Part shown: positions 43,893 to 57,400 of the stretch, in pieces | Layout: the number at the start of each line of letters is the position of its first letter | How positions within the stretch are numbered: position 1 is the first letter of the stretch | From: Anaspis maculata | Lineage: Eukaryota; Arthropoda; Insecta; Coleoptera; Scraptiidae | DNA length: 64,000 bases | Direction of reading: 5' to 3' | NCBI GenBank assembly: GCA_949128115.1 | Contig: OX421965.1 | Location: forward strand, 33,661,681 to 33,725,680 | Translations under genes and position numbers: made by a program | Notes under the pieces: generated by a model | What the model was told of the DNA's origin: nothing | The model's input: the letters and a program-made list of their open reading frames with translations, nothing else | The model's database searches: none

Positions 43893-45080
43893 CATTACCG
43901 TCCGGACTACTAAGCAACACGTGAAAAAGTCGAGATTCGAATCTCTTGAGGGCTTGTCAGCTTGTCATGAAAGCCTAATTTTTCTTGAATCATTGTTCCG
44001 CGTTCGCACGACGTTCAGCGTTCAGCCAAGGGAATTATGCAACAAAATTATATCTTTTCACCTTTCACGTGGCGGCACTTGATTCCCAAAATTAGTAGGT
44101 ACCTACGTCACGCAGAATTTTTCTGATTCTTTTCGAGGCCTGAATGAACGCAAAAGATCAAATGAAAAACCTGTTAGTATTATTTTCCCAAAACCCGTAG
44201 AAGATCTTATTCCAGGTGACATTATTGACTATAGTTTCGAATTTCGCGGGCGAATGGTATGACATAGACAAACTACACCGCGGCGCTATCTTCCGGGTAA
44301 TCGTATTCGCGAATACCGTGAAGCATTGCATTCCATTTACCTACTGTCAGAAGCACTGTATCACCACAGAATGTATTACATACCTACATCAATTTTTTTG
44401 TAACTCAAAAAAAGGTGACAGAGCCATGAAGGAGCTCCTCGAGGAGCTCTTACGTAGTACATTTACCATGAAGCCACGAACTGCCTCTAACTCTATTGAG
44501 CCTAATTAAGCCATAACTTCAATAAAACAAGACCTTGTCGCTTTTTTCTAAAGACAAAAATTTTCATGTCTGAAATATTGTGCTCCTGAGGGTACGTCGG
44601 TAGCAGATAAAATAAACTTTGTGTTTAAATCCACACGCGCATGAAGGGGTGGATCAGTTTTATTGATCCACGATGCAATGACGATGTCCAACTTGCTTGC
44701 TAGATGTCTCCCTTGACTAGTGGTAACGTAACCGTACAGAGTACGCTTTCCATTTCTTGAATGGCCTGCAAAGCTTCTCATAGAGGTCTCTACTAGGTTC
44801 AAATTAAAACTCCTCAACCAAACTTGCTTTTATATTATGTATATAATAATTTCAATTGAAATGATTAAGTGACATCAGTCCTCGAATTGCATTGCACTTT
44901 GAAACTAAGTAATAATTTCACAAAAAAAAACATAAATTATCCGTAGTAATAAATACAAAAATAAAATTATACAAAACACAGCCTAAGTACCTAATAACAC
45001 ATGGATTATGTACAGAACTAGTTACAATATAAATATGGCAGACAAAATAATTTAAAATCGTATAATAAGTCGCATTTTTT
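43893..45080. other. Convergent intergenic region
   Basis: Lies between the palindrome and the ABCG stop codon and probably includes the ABCG 3' UTR; a minus-strand AATAAA occurs at 44659-44664, about 415 nt past the stop. ORFs of up to 97 codons (44216-44509) have no recognisable features. Confidence 0.4.
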
Positions 45081-45428
45081 TCAACGCACAGCCATGAGTT
45101 TGTACCGCAGCAGGACGTATGCCATGATTCTGAGGAAGAACAGGATTATGACGAGGGCTATGACGTCGTTGTAGAACTGATCGCCCTTCATGGCAATGTC
45201 CTCGAGGAACTTCTTTGGGTATTTGTAGTGACAGTACTTGTCGTCGGGACAGAAGATGGTGGGACGATCCAAGCCGTAGATGGCACCCACGATGCCTTCC
45301 AGGCCGTATCTGAGGTAGGAGATGTAGCTGCCCCAGGAGAGGTAGGTGGGCAAGTCGCGCAGGTTGACTCCGAAGCCGGCGAACATCATCATCGGGACTG
45401 AGAGGGTCGGTCCCAAGAATGTGCCGTT
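45081..45428 (-). CDS. ABCG exon (last): TM5-TM6 and external loop
   Basis: Starts after TTTCAG, phase 0, with [16 protein letters not shown]. Contains [16 protein letters not shown], the loop with [12 protein letters not shown], a final hydrophobic helix and the stop at 45081-45083. Confidence 0.92.
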   Translation of the reverse strand, partial: NGTFLGPTLSVPMMMFAGFGVNLRDLPTYLSWGSYISYLRYGLEGIVGAIYGLDRPTIFCPDDKYCHYKYPKKFLEDIAMKGDQFYNDVIALVIILFFLRIMAYVLLRYKLMAVR

Positions 45429-48400
45429 CTGAAAGTTACAAGTCAAGTGTCTATAAGCAAAAAGGAATCTAGGATATAGAATAGAATCTAGCTATAGAAT
45501 GTCAGGGCACCCGCAGTTGAGACACGAACGATGAGATTATTCCGATATACCAGAGGTACTTGAGTATAGGAGCAGGAGAAGGTACAGGGTGGTTCAGATT
45601 AGATTGCTTCCTGGATATTATTAAGCTATAAACTCCAGGACAGTATAAGAAACTAGGCCAACCAGTTTGCGAACTGATAACTTAATCATGATGAGTCGCT
45701 CTGAAATATAGCGAAAGTTTTTCAATAAACTTCTTAAGGTAGTTTTAAAGCTATCATTAGTGGAGACTCCTTGACTGCCATATTTGTTTAACAAAAAAAA
45801 TCATCAAATATTCAGTTGAAAAGAGGGTAAGAAGACTAGTGGTGTACTGAAGCTTTCAATTACTAAGTGTTTGTTCGTGAACACGAGCACGAAACTTAAT
45901 GAATCTCTAACAAGAACATCGTAAGAAAGTTTCGAGGCTTCTAAACCTATTCGGCAAAGTCTTGTCAGTGACTTTTTTTATGTACGCCAACTTACCACAA
46001 CATCAAAGACGGCTCCGATCATGAGACCGAAACTCTGTGCCACGAACACCACCAACATGCTGATGGTGAAAAACATGCCCAGTCGGTTGGTCTCCATCGG
46101 CTGGCCTGTCATGTAATAAATCAGAATGGTGAAGACCGAACAGCAAACCACCTGCAATCAAAATTAATTAGCCATCACACTTTGATTCCTTTGCTGCGGC
46201 GGAGTTGGTATATAAATCGAAACTCACCGATACTGGAATGTCAATCAATGTAACGGAAACGTAATACATTTTTAAAGAGTACCATCGGTTAAAGTGCTCC
46301 TTTATCAGGATTGATAATTCGTTCGGGACTGCAAATGAATAAATGGATTAGGCTGTGTGTATAAGGGATGATTCGTCTAGTTATGTCAAAAAAGACGGCT
46401 CCCTGCTTTTTCCTTGTTCATTCAGAAGTGCTTGACCAAACCCAACTTCTTGACTTCCTTTATCGCATTAACAAACTATGTAAAAGCAAGGACTTGCTTC
46501 TTCTTTGACGAAAGTGGAAATAATGAAAGACTTACATGTAAGGATTGTCAACATCATCGTTGACATCATGTGGTGCATCAGAATCGAAAAAAGAAGATTG
46601 TAATTGTCGATGACCTTCGATCCATCGAGACCTGCTTGCCAGTAGAGAGTCCCCAACATCAGGCCTGTGAAAACGTTGACGAGGATTCGCATGTAGGTCA
46701 AAGTCTGTCAAAAAACATGGCGTTTTTGAGTTAGTGTGTTTTCAGTAGGTACCCAGTTGTTTTAGTCAAATTTCTTCTTTTTTTTCTTATCGCTTTCGCA
46801 TATTTCGAATGAGGGAATAATAATCACCGTGACAGGGAAAGTTTGTGCTTTTAGACTTTGCCGGTGAAGCCGGAGCGGCACTTGCGTATGGGTGCGGAGT
46901 ATTTACCTTGTCGCGTTTGGTTTTGATGTAGCCTCTCTTCATTAAAACTTTGAGTTGGTTTAGAGAGCTGGTGGCCTGGAGGTTTTCCTCGCTGTCGCCG
47001 TCGTCGTCTTCGTCGTTCTCGCCGTTTGCGCTCATCAGGCCGTTCCTGTCTGCAAAATATCAGAAATTGGCATCGTCAGTCGATCATTATTGAATTCGTC
47101 AAAGCTGAAATGTTAAACCTCTTAGTGTTTCCAGCATCCGCAACGTGTCCGGTTTTTCGAAGTACGCCAGCGATTTTCCATTGGCGGTGGCCTTTATCAT
47201 GGCTTCGATTTTATCATCCCCGTGCTCGCCGCATGCTAGTTCAATAACTGAAACAGAAATTGATTTCGTGGGATAAACGGCGTTCACGACACTTTTTCCA
47301 CACATATTCACACACACAACATGCACAAAAAATTAAGGTGTGTAATTAACCTGGATTCTAAACTTGGTTCAATTGTTGCAACAATTATTCCAACCGTAGG
47401 TGAATCAAGTTGAGAGTTCAACTTGAAACGAGTAACTGGGTCTAGGTAAGAAGTTCCATTAAGATGCAAAAGGTATAAGGGATTTCGAATAGATAGGCAC
47501 TTGTACTTCTATGGGTCGCTAACTTCAACCACGGTGTCCTCATCACAGTGAGTCTGTGACGCTATATTTTAACCGATTCTATTTGTTCTTATCAGCTTTT
47601 CCCATCGTCCACGTTTCGCAGCCGTACAAGAACCGATTCTGCATTTCTAAAACCATTCCGGAGTTACTTCGCAGTGATACAAGAAAAACATCACACACAT
47701 GGCATTACTGACTTCAAATTAATCAAACCGATCGAGTCCACTTTTATTATTTTTTCGGATTCGACCAGTGAAAAGAACTCTATAATTATCACGAATCGAT
47801 ACAGCGACAAGTCCGGCATGAATCACGTGAACGGATTTTAGTTTGTGCATGCCGCCACATCCACGCTAAGCTCTCTCACGGCCGGACAACTGCGAGGTTT
47901 TGGTTGATTGGGAGGAAAAAATCGTTCGGACTTTGCAGGATTGCGGCCCTCTGGCCCGCACACGTCCACATACACGTGCAGTATGGAGATCAAGGGATTA
48001 GAGTATTATTCAAATGGGCAGATGAAGAGATATCATTCGTGGTTTCAATTGGAGGTTGCTTTTTTCGACTTCGAAAACTTGATTGAAGCGAATCGCAATA
48101 AAGCACCTATCGCAGAACTACCGCGGGAATTGTAGTTGGCTCTTGCATGATTGTAATCTAACTGGATTTGTAAAAGGTTGTTCAGTCAGTATGACCACTG
48201 TTTGCGAGGCCGATACTCGCTCATGGATTGAGGTAGTTACAGAGATGGATCAAAAATGCAAAAGGTAACTAATTTTATGCCATTTTAATTACATATTCAA
48301 CTCTAAAAAAATAAAATAGGTCAAGTGCACATTGCGGGATATGATGAAATGTGCAATCTCGAGTGTAACTTCCGCTCCCACATCGCCAGCTCACCGATCG

Positions 48401-51400
48401 CTCTAATTTCGGCTCGAATATGAGTTTTCACTTTCAGTTCTTCCAGTGTGCGGGGTTTGTCAGCATGGACTCGCGCTTTCAAGAAGCCCGACCGATAGAA
48501 ATCTGGCGGCGTGAGATCAGGTGATCTCGCCGGCCAAATATGTCACCATTTCATGAGATTCAACGTCTAGGTAACAAGTGGCCACTTCTTCGCACGTAAA
48601 ATTGAACCTGTCACATTTCCAAAACATTCTTGAAGAAGTCGGGAGAGATTCGGACAAAAATAGCTTTGGCTTTTGCCTTTATGAAGCCTTTGTATTGCAT
48701 CACAGTGTGCATTGGAAAAAATATTTTGCCCGAAACTTATAATGGTGAGAGCTTTCTTTCGCTTTTTGGTCCATCTCCCTACATCAGTTCGTTAGACAGT
48801 ATTGGCCTTGCAAAAAGTGGTCATACTGAACACATCCGATTTTAGTTCGATTAGGAACACTGGCATGCATCCTGGTTGCAGCGCATTTCCCTCAGTTGAT
48901 AACATTGTCAGCACTTTGTCAATCTGTCCGTTTGTCATGAACTACTGCTCAGAGCACATATCTTATCGATATGTCTGTAAAGCCAGTCATTATAGACAAA
49001 TTCACGTAACAGACAACATTCTCAAACCTCAGATTGTCGAGTGAATATTTCTGAAGATGCGCACAGGATCTTTTGGTGACGCCACAGTAAGGTTTGAATT
49101 TTGGATTTTTAGCAGCTTTTGATTCCAAATTTACACCGAAACATAATTCTAATAGTCATAAATTGCGAAGTACTAAAAACGATTCGTCCTGTCTCTGTAA
49201 CTTGTTCATGACAGGCGGCGACGGCGGGAACCGGTTTTATTTGAGATAAATCGGCGTCTAGAAACGCTTTGGTCTTTCTCTCGTCTTCGTAACTTGTTCC
49301 ATTTTCGAGTTTTCCGCCGAAGAGAGCATACGGGGTCGGATGTGCAGGCGGAAACGACTCTAGAGGTCGTCTAGGAATACAAAGGTTTTTGTCCTGTGTC
49401 TGTAACTTTACTAGTCTTCTCAATCAAAGCGCGGCCAGGCGTGGGTAGGTACTATTGAGAAGGGCCATTTTCAAAGACCCCGTACCTTCTTGACCGTAGG
49501 TCATATCAAGGTACTGCGTCTTTGAAAAGAAATTTCAAAGTGATGTCTGATTATATTCTTGCATGAGTGTGCCCACTGCCCGTGTGTGTATTTCTACAAA
49601 ATGTGGTACCTAGTTGGCCGCATGTCGAAAATTTCAAACAGCAGGCGAGCAATTACAATCGGCGTACTACGCCATGGTGAACTGCTGAACTGCAATTATT
49701 GTTGTTCATTGTCATTAAGGCAAGTTTTTAAGAACTTGACATTCGAGGTAAATAGCTGACGGACGGATGAACAAAATGCAGCTAAAGGAGTCATTTTCTT
49801 AAAGGGGGACTGTGGGTGAAATTTTGTGTCAATTTTAAAATTTATATAGCTGCGGGATGGCTTTGGTTGATTTTTAGTCAAAATCGCATCAAAAAATTCC
49901 AAGCCCTTACGAAGTTATCGTAAATTTTGTGGGCTGATTATGACGTCATACTGCGCACCGGAAAGGACAGGTCGGCAGGCCAAGGCACCACGCCAACAAT
50001 CACTAGACCTTTATAAAATGAAACAAGTTTACCGAACGGTAGACGCAGGTCATTTGACTTTAATTTCAAAGTACGGTGAACCAACTTTCGGTAGACATTT
50101 TTAAAAACATAATTTAAGTGCGACTTCGCAATTTCGCCATGTTGCCGCTTTATTTCATTGACAGATAGAGTCGCACTTTAATTATTTTTTTTTAAATGTC
50201 TACTGAAATTTGGTTCACCGTACTTTGAAATTAAAGTCAAATGACCTGCGTCTACCGTTTCGTAAACTTGTTTCATTTTATAAAGGTCTAGTAATTGTTG
50301 GCGTGGTGCCTTGGCCTGCCGACCTGTTCTTTCCGGTGCGCAGTATGACGTCATAATCAACCCACAAAATTTACGATAGCTTCGTAACGGCTTGGAATTT
50401 TTTTATGCGATTTTGACTAAAAATCAACTAAAGCCATCCCGCAGCTATATAAATTTTAAAATTGACACGAAATTTTACTCACAGTCCCCCTTTAAAGTAG
50501 ATACCAATACGTCATCGTCATTATGACTTTGTCGCCGTATTATTCAGTTATCAGAGATCTATGTTTAGCGAATTCTATCATCTGTGCTTTGGGGATCACT
50601 TGAATGGATTAGAAATGGCGAAATCTAAACTCGCCTAAATCAAGCAATCGAATTTGCATTGTTTCACAATGCAATGTAACAAAAATCAGCTTCTTATTCT
50701 GTAGAGGTGGTACAGTTTTCAGTTCCGCCACTGTACCTACCTACAATTATTATTATGCATGTATTGCAATTTTAAATTATTCGAGCTTGATATTCAATAA
50801 TGGCCGCGCTATTTCAACGATGAGTAATTTTTGTTTTGTTAGTATAATAACAGCCCTTTTCTCCAATTGTTCCACAGAACGCGTGTTAATGGGTTTGATA
50901 TCCCATATAAACTCCCCGGGCATAAAACCTAATTAGGCTATTTTTGAACCATTGTATTTTTCAAGCGAAGCATTCCCCAGCTAGGAAATACCCTGCCGCA
51001 ATTTTTGAGTGCCGAATGAAAAATGCCGGCCATTCATAAAACATGTTCAATGAAAAATTTAAATCTTTTTTTTTTGTTTCAATTTTCATCACAGGGGAAG
51101 TTGCGATATGCGCTTTCGGTGAAAGAATAACGGATTTTTGCAGTTCAATTTACCGCTTGATTTTACATGGGATGAATTGCGAAAACATTATGATTCATCA
51201 TCAGTTATTCCTGAAATATGCAGAAAATATCCTGAAAAAATGGGACAAGTTTAGGAAATATGTCTATTTGATGAAATAAGTAGGCGGGGACGGTGGCAAT
51301 ACATCGCATTTTATCCCTGACGTCATCCTTTGTGGAAATGCCAGAGAAGCACAGCAGTGAAAAAGCTCGTTTAAACTTGATATGCATCAAATTGTGTATC

Positions 51401-54400
51401 TATACATGATGGTTTTCATGTCTCCAACTTCTTTGATTCATGAGTTGGAGCTTTGCATTTTGACACCCTGTATACGGCGTCTGCACGGACCGCCATCTTG
51501 GAGACATCTCTTGAAATTAAGGCATGGGGCATGGGTATGTACAACATTCGTACCAAACGGCACCGCCCAATCATCAAATGCATGATCAAAATAATTATGA
51601 CCGATGGGCAAAGTCGGAAGAAACTTTAGCAACGTTTTCGGATGGTTTGCTTTGCTCTGGAGCCAAGCGATCATTAGCCTATCATTGGTTGAAATCAAGC
51701 GTCAAATAAGTTATTGAAACTGACCGACAGTGTCCGATGTTGTCTGAAACTGCTCAAAATCGGAGCTTGATTCAACTCACCCGGAAACAGAGAATGTTGA
51801 GTGATTAGTATTAATAATGTATGCTTACCATAGTCAGCAGGATTGTGGTACATAGGGCACGGGAACTCGACGTCCTGAAGGAACGAGACGAGCTTATCCG
51901 TGGTTCCCTGGTACAGACAGTTGCCGCTTGCCAGAACGTAGACTTGATCGAACAGCTGGAACAGCGACGCCGAAGGCTGATGAATAGTGCATACTATTGT
52001 TCTGCCTTGCCGTGCCAACACCTTCAGTAATTTGACGCATTGAGTACATGATGAACTGTCCAATCCCCTGTAAATCCGAATGCGAACTTATTAATCAGAT
52101 ATTCTGGCACACAACAACGGGGCGGCATAATTGGAACGTTGCCGTTTCGAATCTCTCTATATAGGAATAGGATGTGTGGCAGTGGAAATGGGCATGGTGG
52201 AATATTCAATTCGACAAGAAGGGCATGCACAGATTCGATTTTAATTGAACCAGTACGCCGGGTCACCTGGATTGTATTTCAAGTATTAATGGCATAACCA
52301 GATGCTTGCACCTAATTCAGTATGTATGTGCAGAATACTGATGAGTTCTCCCGGGCTCCGTGGAGAAGTCATCATCAGAGGATTATTGTAATTCTGGGAT
52401 CGACCACTCCGGAGCTGGGCGCGGCAGAAAAAGGGTTAAAGTTCTCCTAGTGCAAGGTGATGGTGCAACGCAATACACCCTTAAGTATCATCTACATAGA
52501 CCTCAACCTTATCAGTAACAGCAACCTTAGTGTAGAAGTTTGAACCCGTACATTTCATCCGTGAGGCCGAGAACATAACGTAAACATGTTCTCGGAACCA
52601 AGACCAGAAACCAGCAACCTGCCTCCGTTGCGTTCTCGGCCTCACTGATGGAATTTACAGATCCAAACTTCTACACTAAGATTAGGGCGAGGGTTAGGGT
52701 TGCTGCTACTAATACGGTCAAGGTCTTTGTAAATGAGCCATTACTTTGATAGATACCAGTTTAGTTCGAGCCAAGTCCCTAGTTGAAGCTTAAAGGAACA
52801 AAGGTCCAGGTTAAGTTCTTGATGCTGCTAATGGTGCCTTGTTCATAAAGATGTAGATAACATGAACGAAGCCAAAATTATGTTCAATTCAAACGACGTT
52901 CAATTTATGACATAGATTGTCATGGCTTCAGAACTTGGTTCCAGTGCCGTTCAAATGATCCAGTTCTCTATACAACACACTCTAACTCTGCTGAGTCTGA
53001 TGTACCTACCTAACCCAGACTTTGGGTGAAAATTGAATTTTGCAAATTAAAACACATTACGTGATTAAAATTGAAGAGAGGTGGGTGCAATGGAGGGATA
53101 GAGACTTGTAGCTTCAAGTTACTTCAATTGATCGATGAACACTAAACTCATGTTGCACTAATTTCTTATTTTGACTGCAATGTCATATTGTTCATTTCAG
53201 CCGAGATCAGCCATTAAACACTGGTCAGCAGCAGAGCTACGGAGATTAGGTACCGACTGATTCAACTGGTTTAGTTCCGAGCTTTTCAGCAGCAAAGAAA
53301 GCAACAATGTTATAATACTTTTGTGACTAATGATTGATAGCAGTTCAGGATGAAAATAAATATCAATTTCTCAATATGTAATTGAAAACTGAACATTTAA
53401 TAATGTAAACAACCTCTTTCTTGTTTATATTATTACAAATCACCTACATAAAATTATGCGATAAAATGTTATTTTGGAAAACAATTTTTCGTCCACAGAA
53501 CACTGACGTCAATAAAAAAAAACTGTCATCATCATCTAGGGTAAAAAATCTTATTTATTGCTCAAATATAACTCAGATGCCAATAATTTTATAGTAAAGG
53601 GTCACTGTTCTACACTATCAACTCTATCAAAGATGAATCTTATTTGGCGTACGACTCTATTAAGTACTTTAAAATTTATTTTCTCACACTTACGTTCAAA
53701 AAATAATAATAATGCTAATGGTAATGACACCAAACCTTGTACTTTGAAACCCCAATTTGGCCAAATTTAAACCTCAGATCAGATCTGCTGCTTCGTATGA
53801 TTTACGACCCCGATACCCTCTAAATTGATTTATTTATGAACGGTACATTTCCTATCAGAGAATTTTAAAAATAAAATTTAAACAAAATGCACATTCGCAA
53901 TAAGTATAGGCTGTGATAAGGCCGAGCAATTTTTTTCTTCGCGCAGCTATCATCGCATACTAGCATATTATTAAGAGTGGAGATGAGAGGAAAAATAATT
54001 TTGTTATCTCCGTGAACTTCCTCAAACAAACACTCTGTTCTTTGCGAATTTGTGACCCACCAGACCTCTACAACTGCCATTTAAGTGATAGTGATTTCCA
54101 CTTTTTTTCCCTGCAGCAAATATACTGGCTCACTATTACGGTGTTCAAACTCCAATCGGTTTATTGGGCAACAAAGCGTTTCACTATGTCACAAGAATTT
54201 CCGTCAGGTTCATCAATAGTTGATAGCCGAGCGCTTGATTGCCTTAAAAAAGCTCTGGAGATGTGAAGTGGGGTCTTTCAGTCCACTTTATGTGAATTCT
54301 AGAACTTGCCGGAGCTACCAGGAAAGCATTTGGAAAGCTCTAAAGTTGGTAATATAATTGAAGTTAGAGAGAGACAGAGCGAAACACTACGACAAATAGT

Positions 54401-57400
54401 AGTGGCTTACGTCGTAGGTTCATCCAGGAACATGACCAAGGGGTTGTTGATGAGCTCCAAAGCGATAGACAAGCGCTTTTTCTGCCCGCCCGACAGGCCT
54501 CCGGCTTTGGTTTTCTTCGTTTTCGCCAGTCCCAGAGTCCTGAGAATTTCGTCTATCTGAAATGCAGAAAGTACTTGGGTCAGGTACGCGTGTTCAAGTG
54601 TTCAAAAAATAAATTTTAATCTAATGAGGAACAATAATCGTGAAATTATGCGCGATAAGGTCGCATGTATAAACGCGCGTATTGTCCTAGTTGCCTTTTA
54701 TACGAGTATGTGGTATGGTGTTTGTTCACGGGTCAAAAACGGTGATAAGGGGCACGCGTATGTTATCTTTCGGACCATTTCACACATCCCAACAAACAAC
54801 ACGTTGCGGCCTCAAGGAGCCGAACCGCGAGTACCCAGTGGTACCGATAACTTTTACTTTCCAATTTCGAACATGCGGAAAAGGTACTTCCCGCTCTAGG
54901 ACGGTGAGCGATAATGTACTTTGCCGTGCGTAGCCCGAGGAGTCGTGCGGGAAACTGGTTTGGCGCACGCTCATCTCATCAGGCAACATCAAGTTCCACT
55001 TGTCAAGGTGAAGCGCAAATTATTCTTGCCTTCGGAAAAAATGTAATCGAACACACGCGAATGCGAAAATAGATACTTACAAGGTCACAAGCACTTGAAG
55101 CTCAAGTGCTCGCGCTTGCTTGTTTCAGAGATCTACATATTTTTGAATCAACAGCGATAAAGATCAATAATAACAATTCTTAAGAAATTCAAAAAACATA
55201 CCTTTATTTTACAGTTCGATTCATAATTATTATCAGTCCTATTCAATACTTGAATAATTTATAAAAAGTTACCTTTTCGGGCATCCTTGGGGGTTCGATT
55301 TTTATCGAAACCGCAAGCGGGGTTATCACAGTTGATGCAAAGTTTATGCGATTAAACTTCCTAGTATTTCGTTTGCGTTTGCAAAAAAGGTCAAAAAGGA
55401 AAAATTCAAAGTCATGAGCTAGGAGTGTGGCATCAAGGGTGGCTTGATATAGGAGGATTCATGTTGGAAACAGCCTTTTTTAACGAACGTCACCTACCCA
55501 ACAAGAATCCACTTCACTGTGACTTTTGACCTCCCTCAGAACTATTTCAGTGACTAGTTTGAGGCGAGCTGTGAGTTTTGACTTTGTTTTTGTCATATTT
55601 TTTTGCGAACAGTTGTTATTTTTCTGTATTACTTCGAAAGTTTGATACCGTTTCGAACTTGTAGAAAAATATCTAAGAACTGAATTATGCAGAAACACAA
55701 GGTGCTTTCCTTTTACCACAAAACTCACTGATCTGATCTAAGTTAGAGAGAGAAAAATCGAGAAATCACATGCGCGAAAGTGAGATACCACTAACAACTT
55801 AGATCAGAATTCTTAGTTTAGCTTGCAAAAGGAAAGCGCACCTATAGATATACCCTAAGACGTATGTTCACCTTTTCCGTAACTCTAACACCCTTAATAG
55901 ATAACACCCGGTATCACCTATCAACCTGTTCCACAGGAAATACTACGTTTTTCCAGTGAACGTTGTACCTTTACATTACATATTTATCTACCTATTTTCG
56001 TACTACGCTACTAGGTACCTATGTATGTAATTTATTGTTTGAACATCAATAATGCGGGTTAATTACAGCCCTGGCGGTCTGAGAATGAAAAATACAGTTG
56101 CAGTGCAAATAGGTACTTTACCTTGAAGGTCTGAAATAGCCTTGACAATAATCACACGTTTCTCACTAGTAATTTGGTCGTTAACTTTTTTAAAAAATAA
56201 TTTAAATAACAATTAGACGTTTCAATGTTTGTTTCAACTATTCTTTATGGAAAACTAGTTTTATGGGTTTTTAAAATTATTCATAATCATGATTCTTCTT
56301 TGTCCACTCGTATTTTCTCAATGATATTTATGCAACGCTTTGCACTTGCAGTTATTTTTGAGCAGACCTAGGATTTTGCAATGTGTTAACGTGAGATTGA
56401 AACTACCGCTTATTTTAACCACTTTCCTTTAGCGAAAATCTCGAAGAAAAAAACTTCCCATGAACGATGTTGTCTATTGAGTCTGAGTAACTTAACAGTT
56501 TTTTTTATCCCATGCAGCATGCAGGTACATGCTGATGATGTCACATATTTTTTTTAATTTTCAAGAAACACCCAGTTTTTCATTATTGCAAATCGATGTG
56601 CTTTCCGGAATACAAAATAATTGATTTTTGTGAATTGAGTGTTAGCCGTATCAACACACATCAATTGGCTCCTCCCGAAATTCCAGTCACATTCAAAGTG
56701 CCATTCTTTTGAAATTTGTTGACTATTTTGTATGTTTTTTACTTTTCTGAGTAGCTGACTTCTTGGTCTCTGGTCTATTTCTGTGCAGATGCTTCAATTA
56801 GTTTACAGGGCTTTTTTAGTTGTTAACTGATTCTTACAATTTGCAGCCTATGTTGAAGCAAACACCTCAAGTAGGAGAAATCAATGAGCAGAATTAAACA
56901 AAGATGAAACAAAAAGTAAGGTTGTATCAAACGTGACCCAAACATGAAATACGGTTTGGGGGGAAAATTGTACAATAATCAACTTGTCGTCAAAGGAACC
57001 ATCTATTACGAAGACTTTTGGCTCAATCTTGCTTGTCTGAGGCAACATTAACCGAAGGAAAAACCGAATTTATTAGGACTGCATGTTAAAAATGCGCCAA
57101 ATTCTTTTTCCTTGCAATAGGAACTGTTTGAATTTTTTACATTTTTGCACTACCTGGTTGTGTCGCCCTGTATAACTAACTGGATCTTCTGCACGGAAAA
57201 TGATCACGAGGGGTGAGTCGAGAGGTGAGTCAATACGCTCAATTAGTGATGACGTAGGTGGGTGTAGGTCAAGACACCGTTACTGTGGCAACATTGGCAA
57301 CCGTGGATGCAAACCCGGCATGACAGTTGACGTTGACATTACTTGGGCAAAAAATCGTCAACAATAAACGGTGTTGCGGTTGTTATGCGATAACAAAGTT

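Larger units (their letters stand above)
47248..51828 (-). other. ABCG intron of 4.6 kb with transposon remnants
   Basis: Contains a LINE relic (near 47590-47660), a transposase relic (48321-48536) and a 689-bp foldback (49803-50491). The rest is AT-rich DNA with no supported exon. Confidence 0.8.

Noticed and set aside
43588..43920. 110-codon ORF in the right arm of the palindrome
   Set aside because: The matching left arm lacks the same open frame, and no protein motif is visible.
46468..46535. Extension of the ABCG TM1-TM2 frame past its donor
   Set aside because: The GTAAGT donor at 46535 joins in phase with the FPNELSIL exon; the extension reads non-conserved intron sequence.
47904..48268. 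Short overlapping plus-strand ORFs in the ABCG intron
   Set aside because: Under 80 codons each, no motif, no splice partners, and opposite to the transcribed strand.
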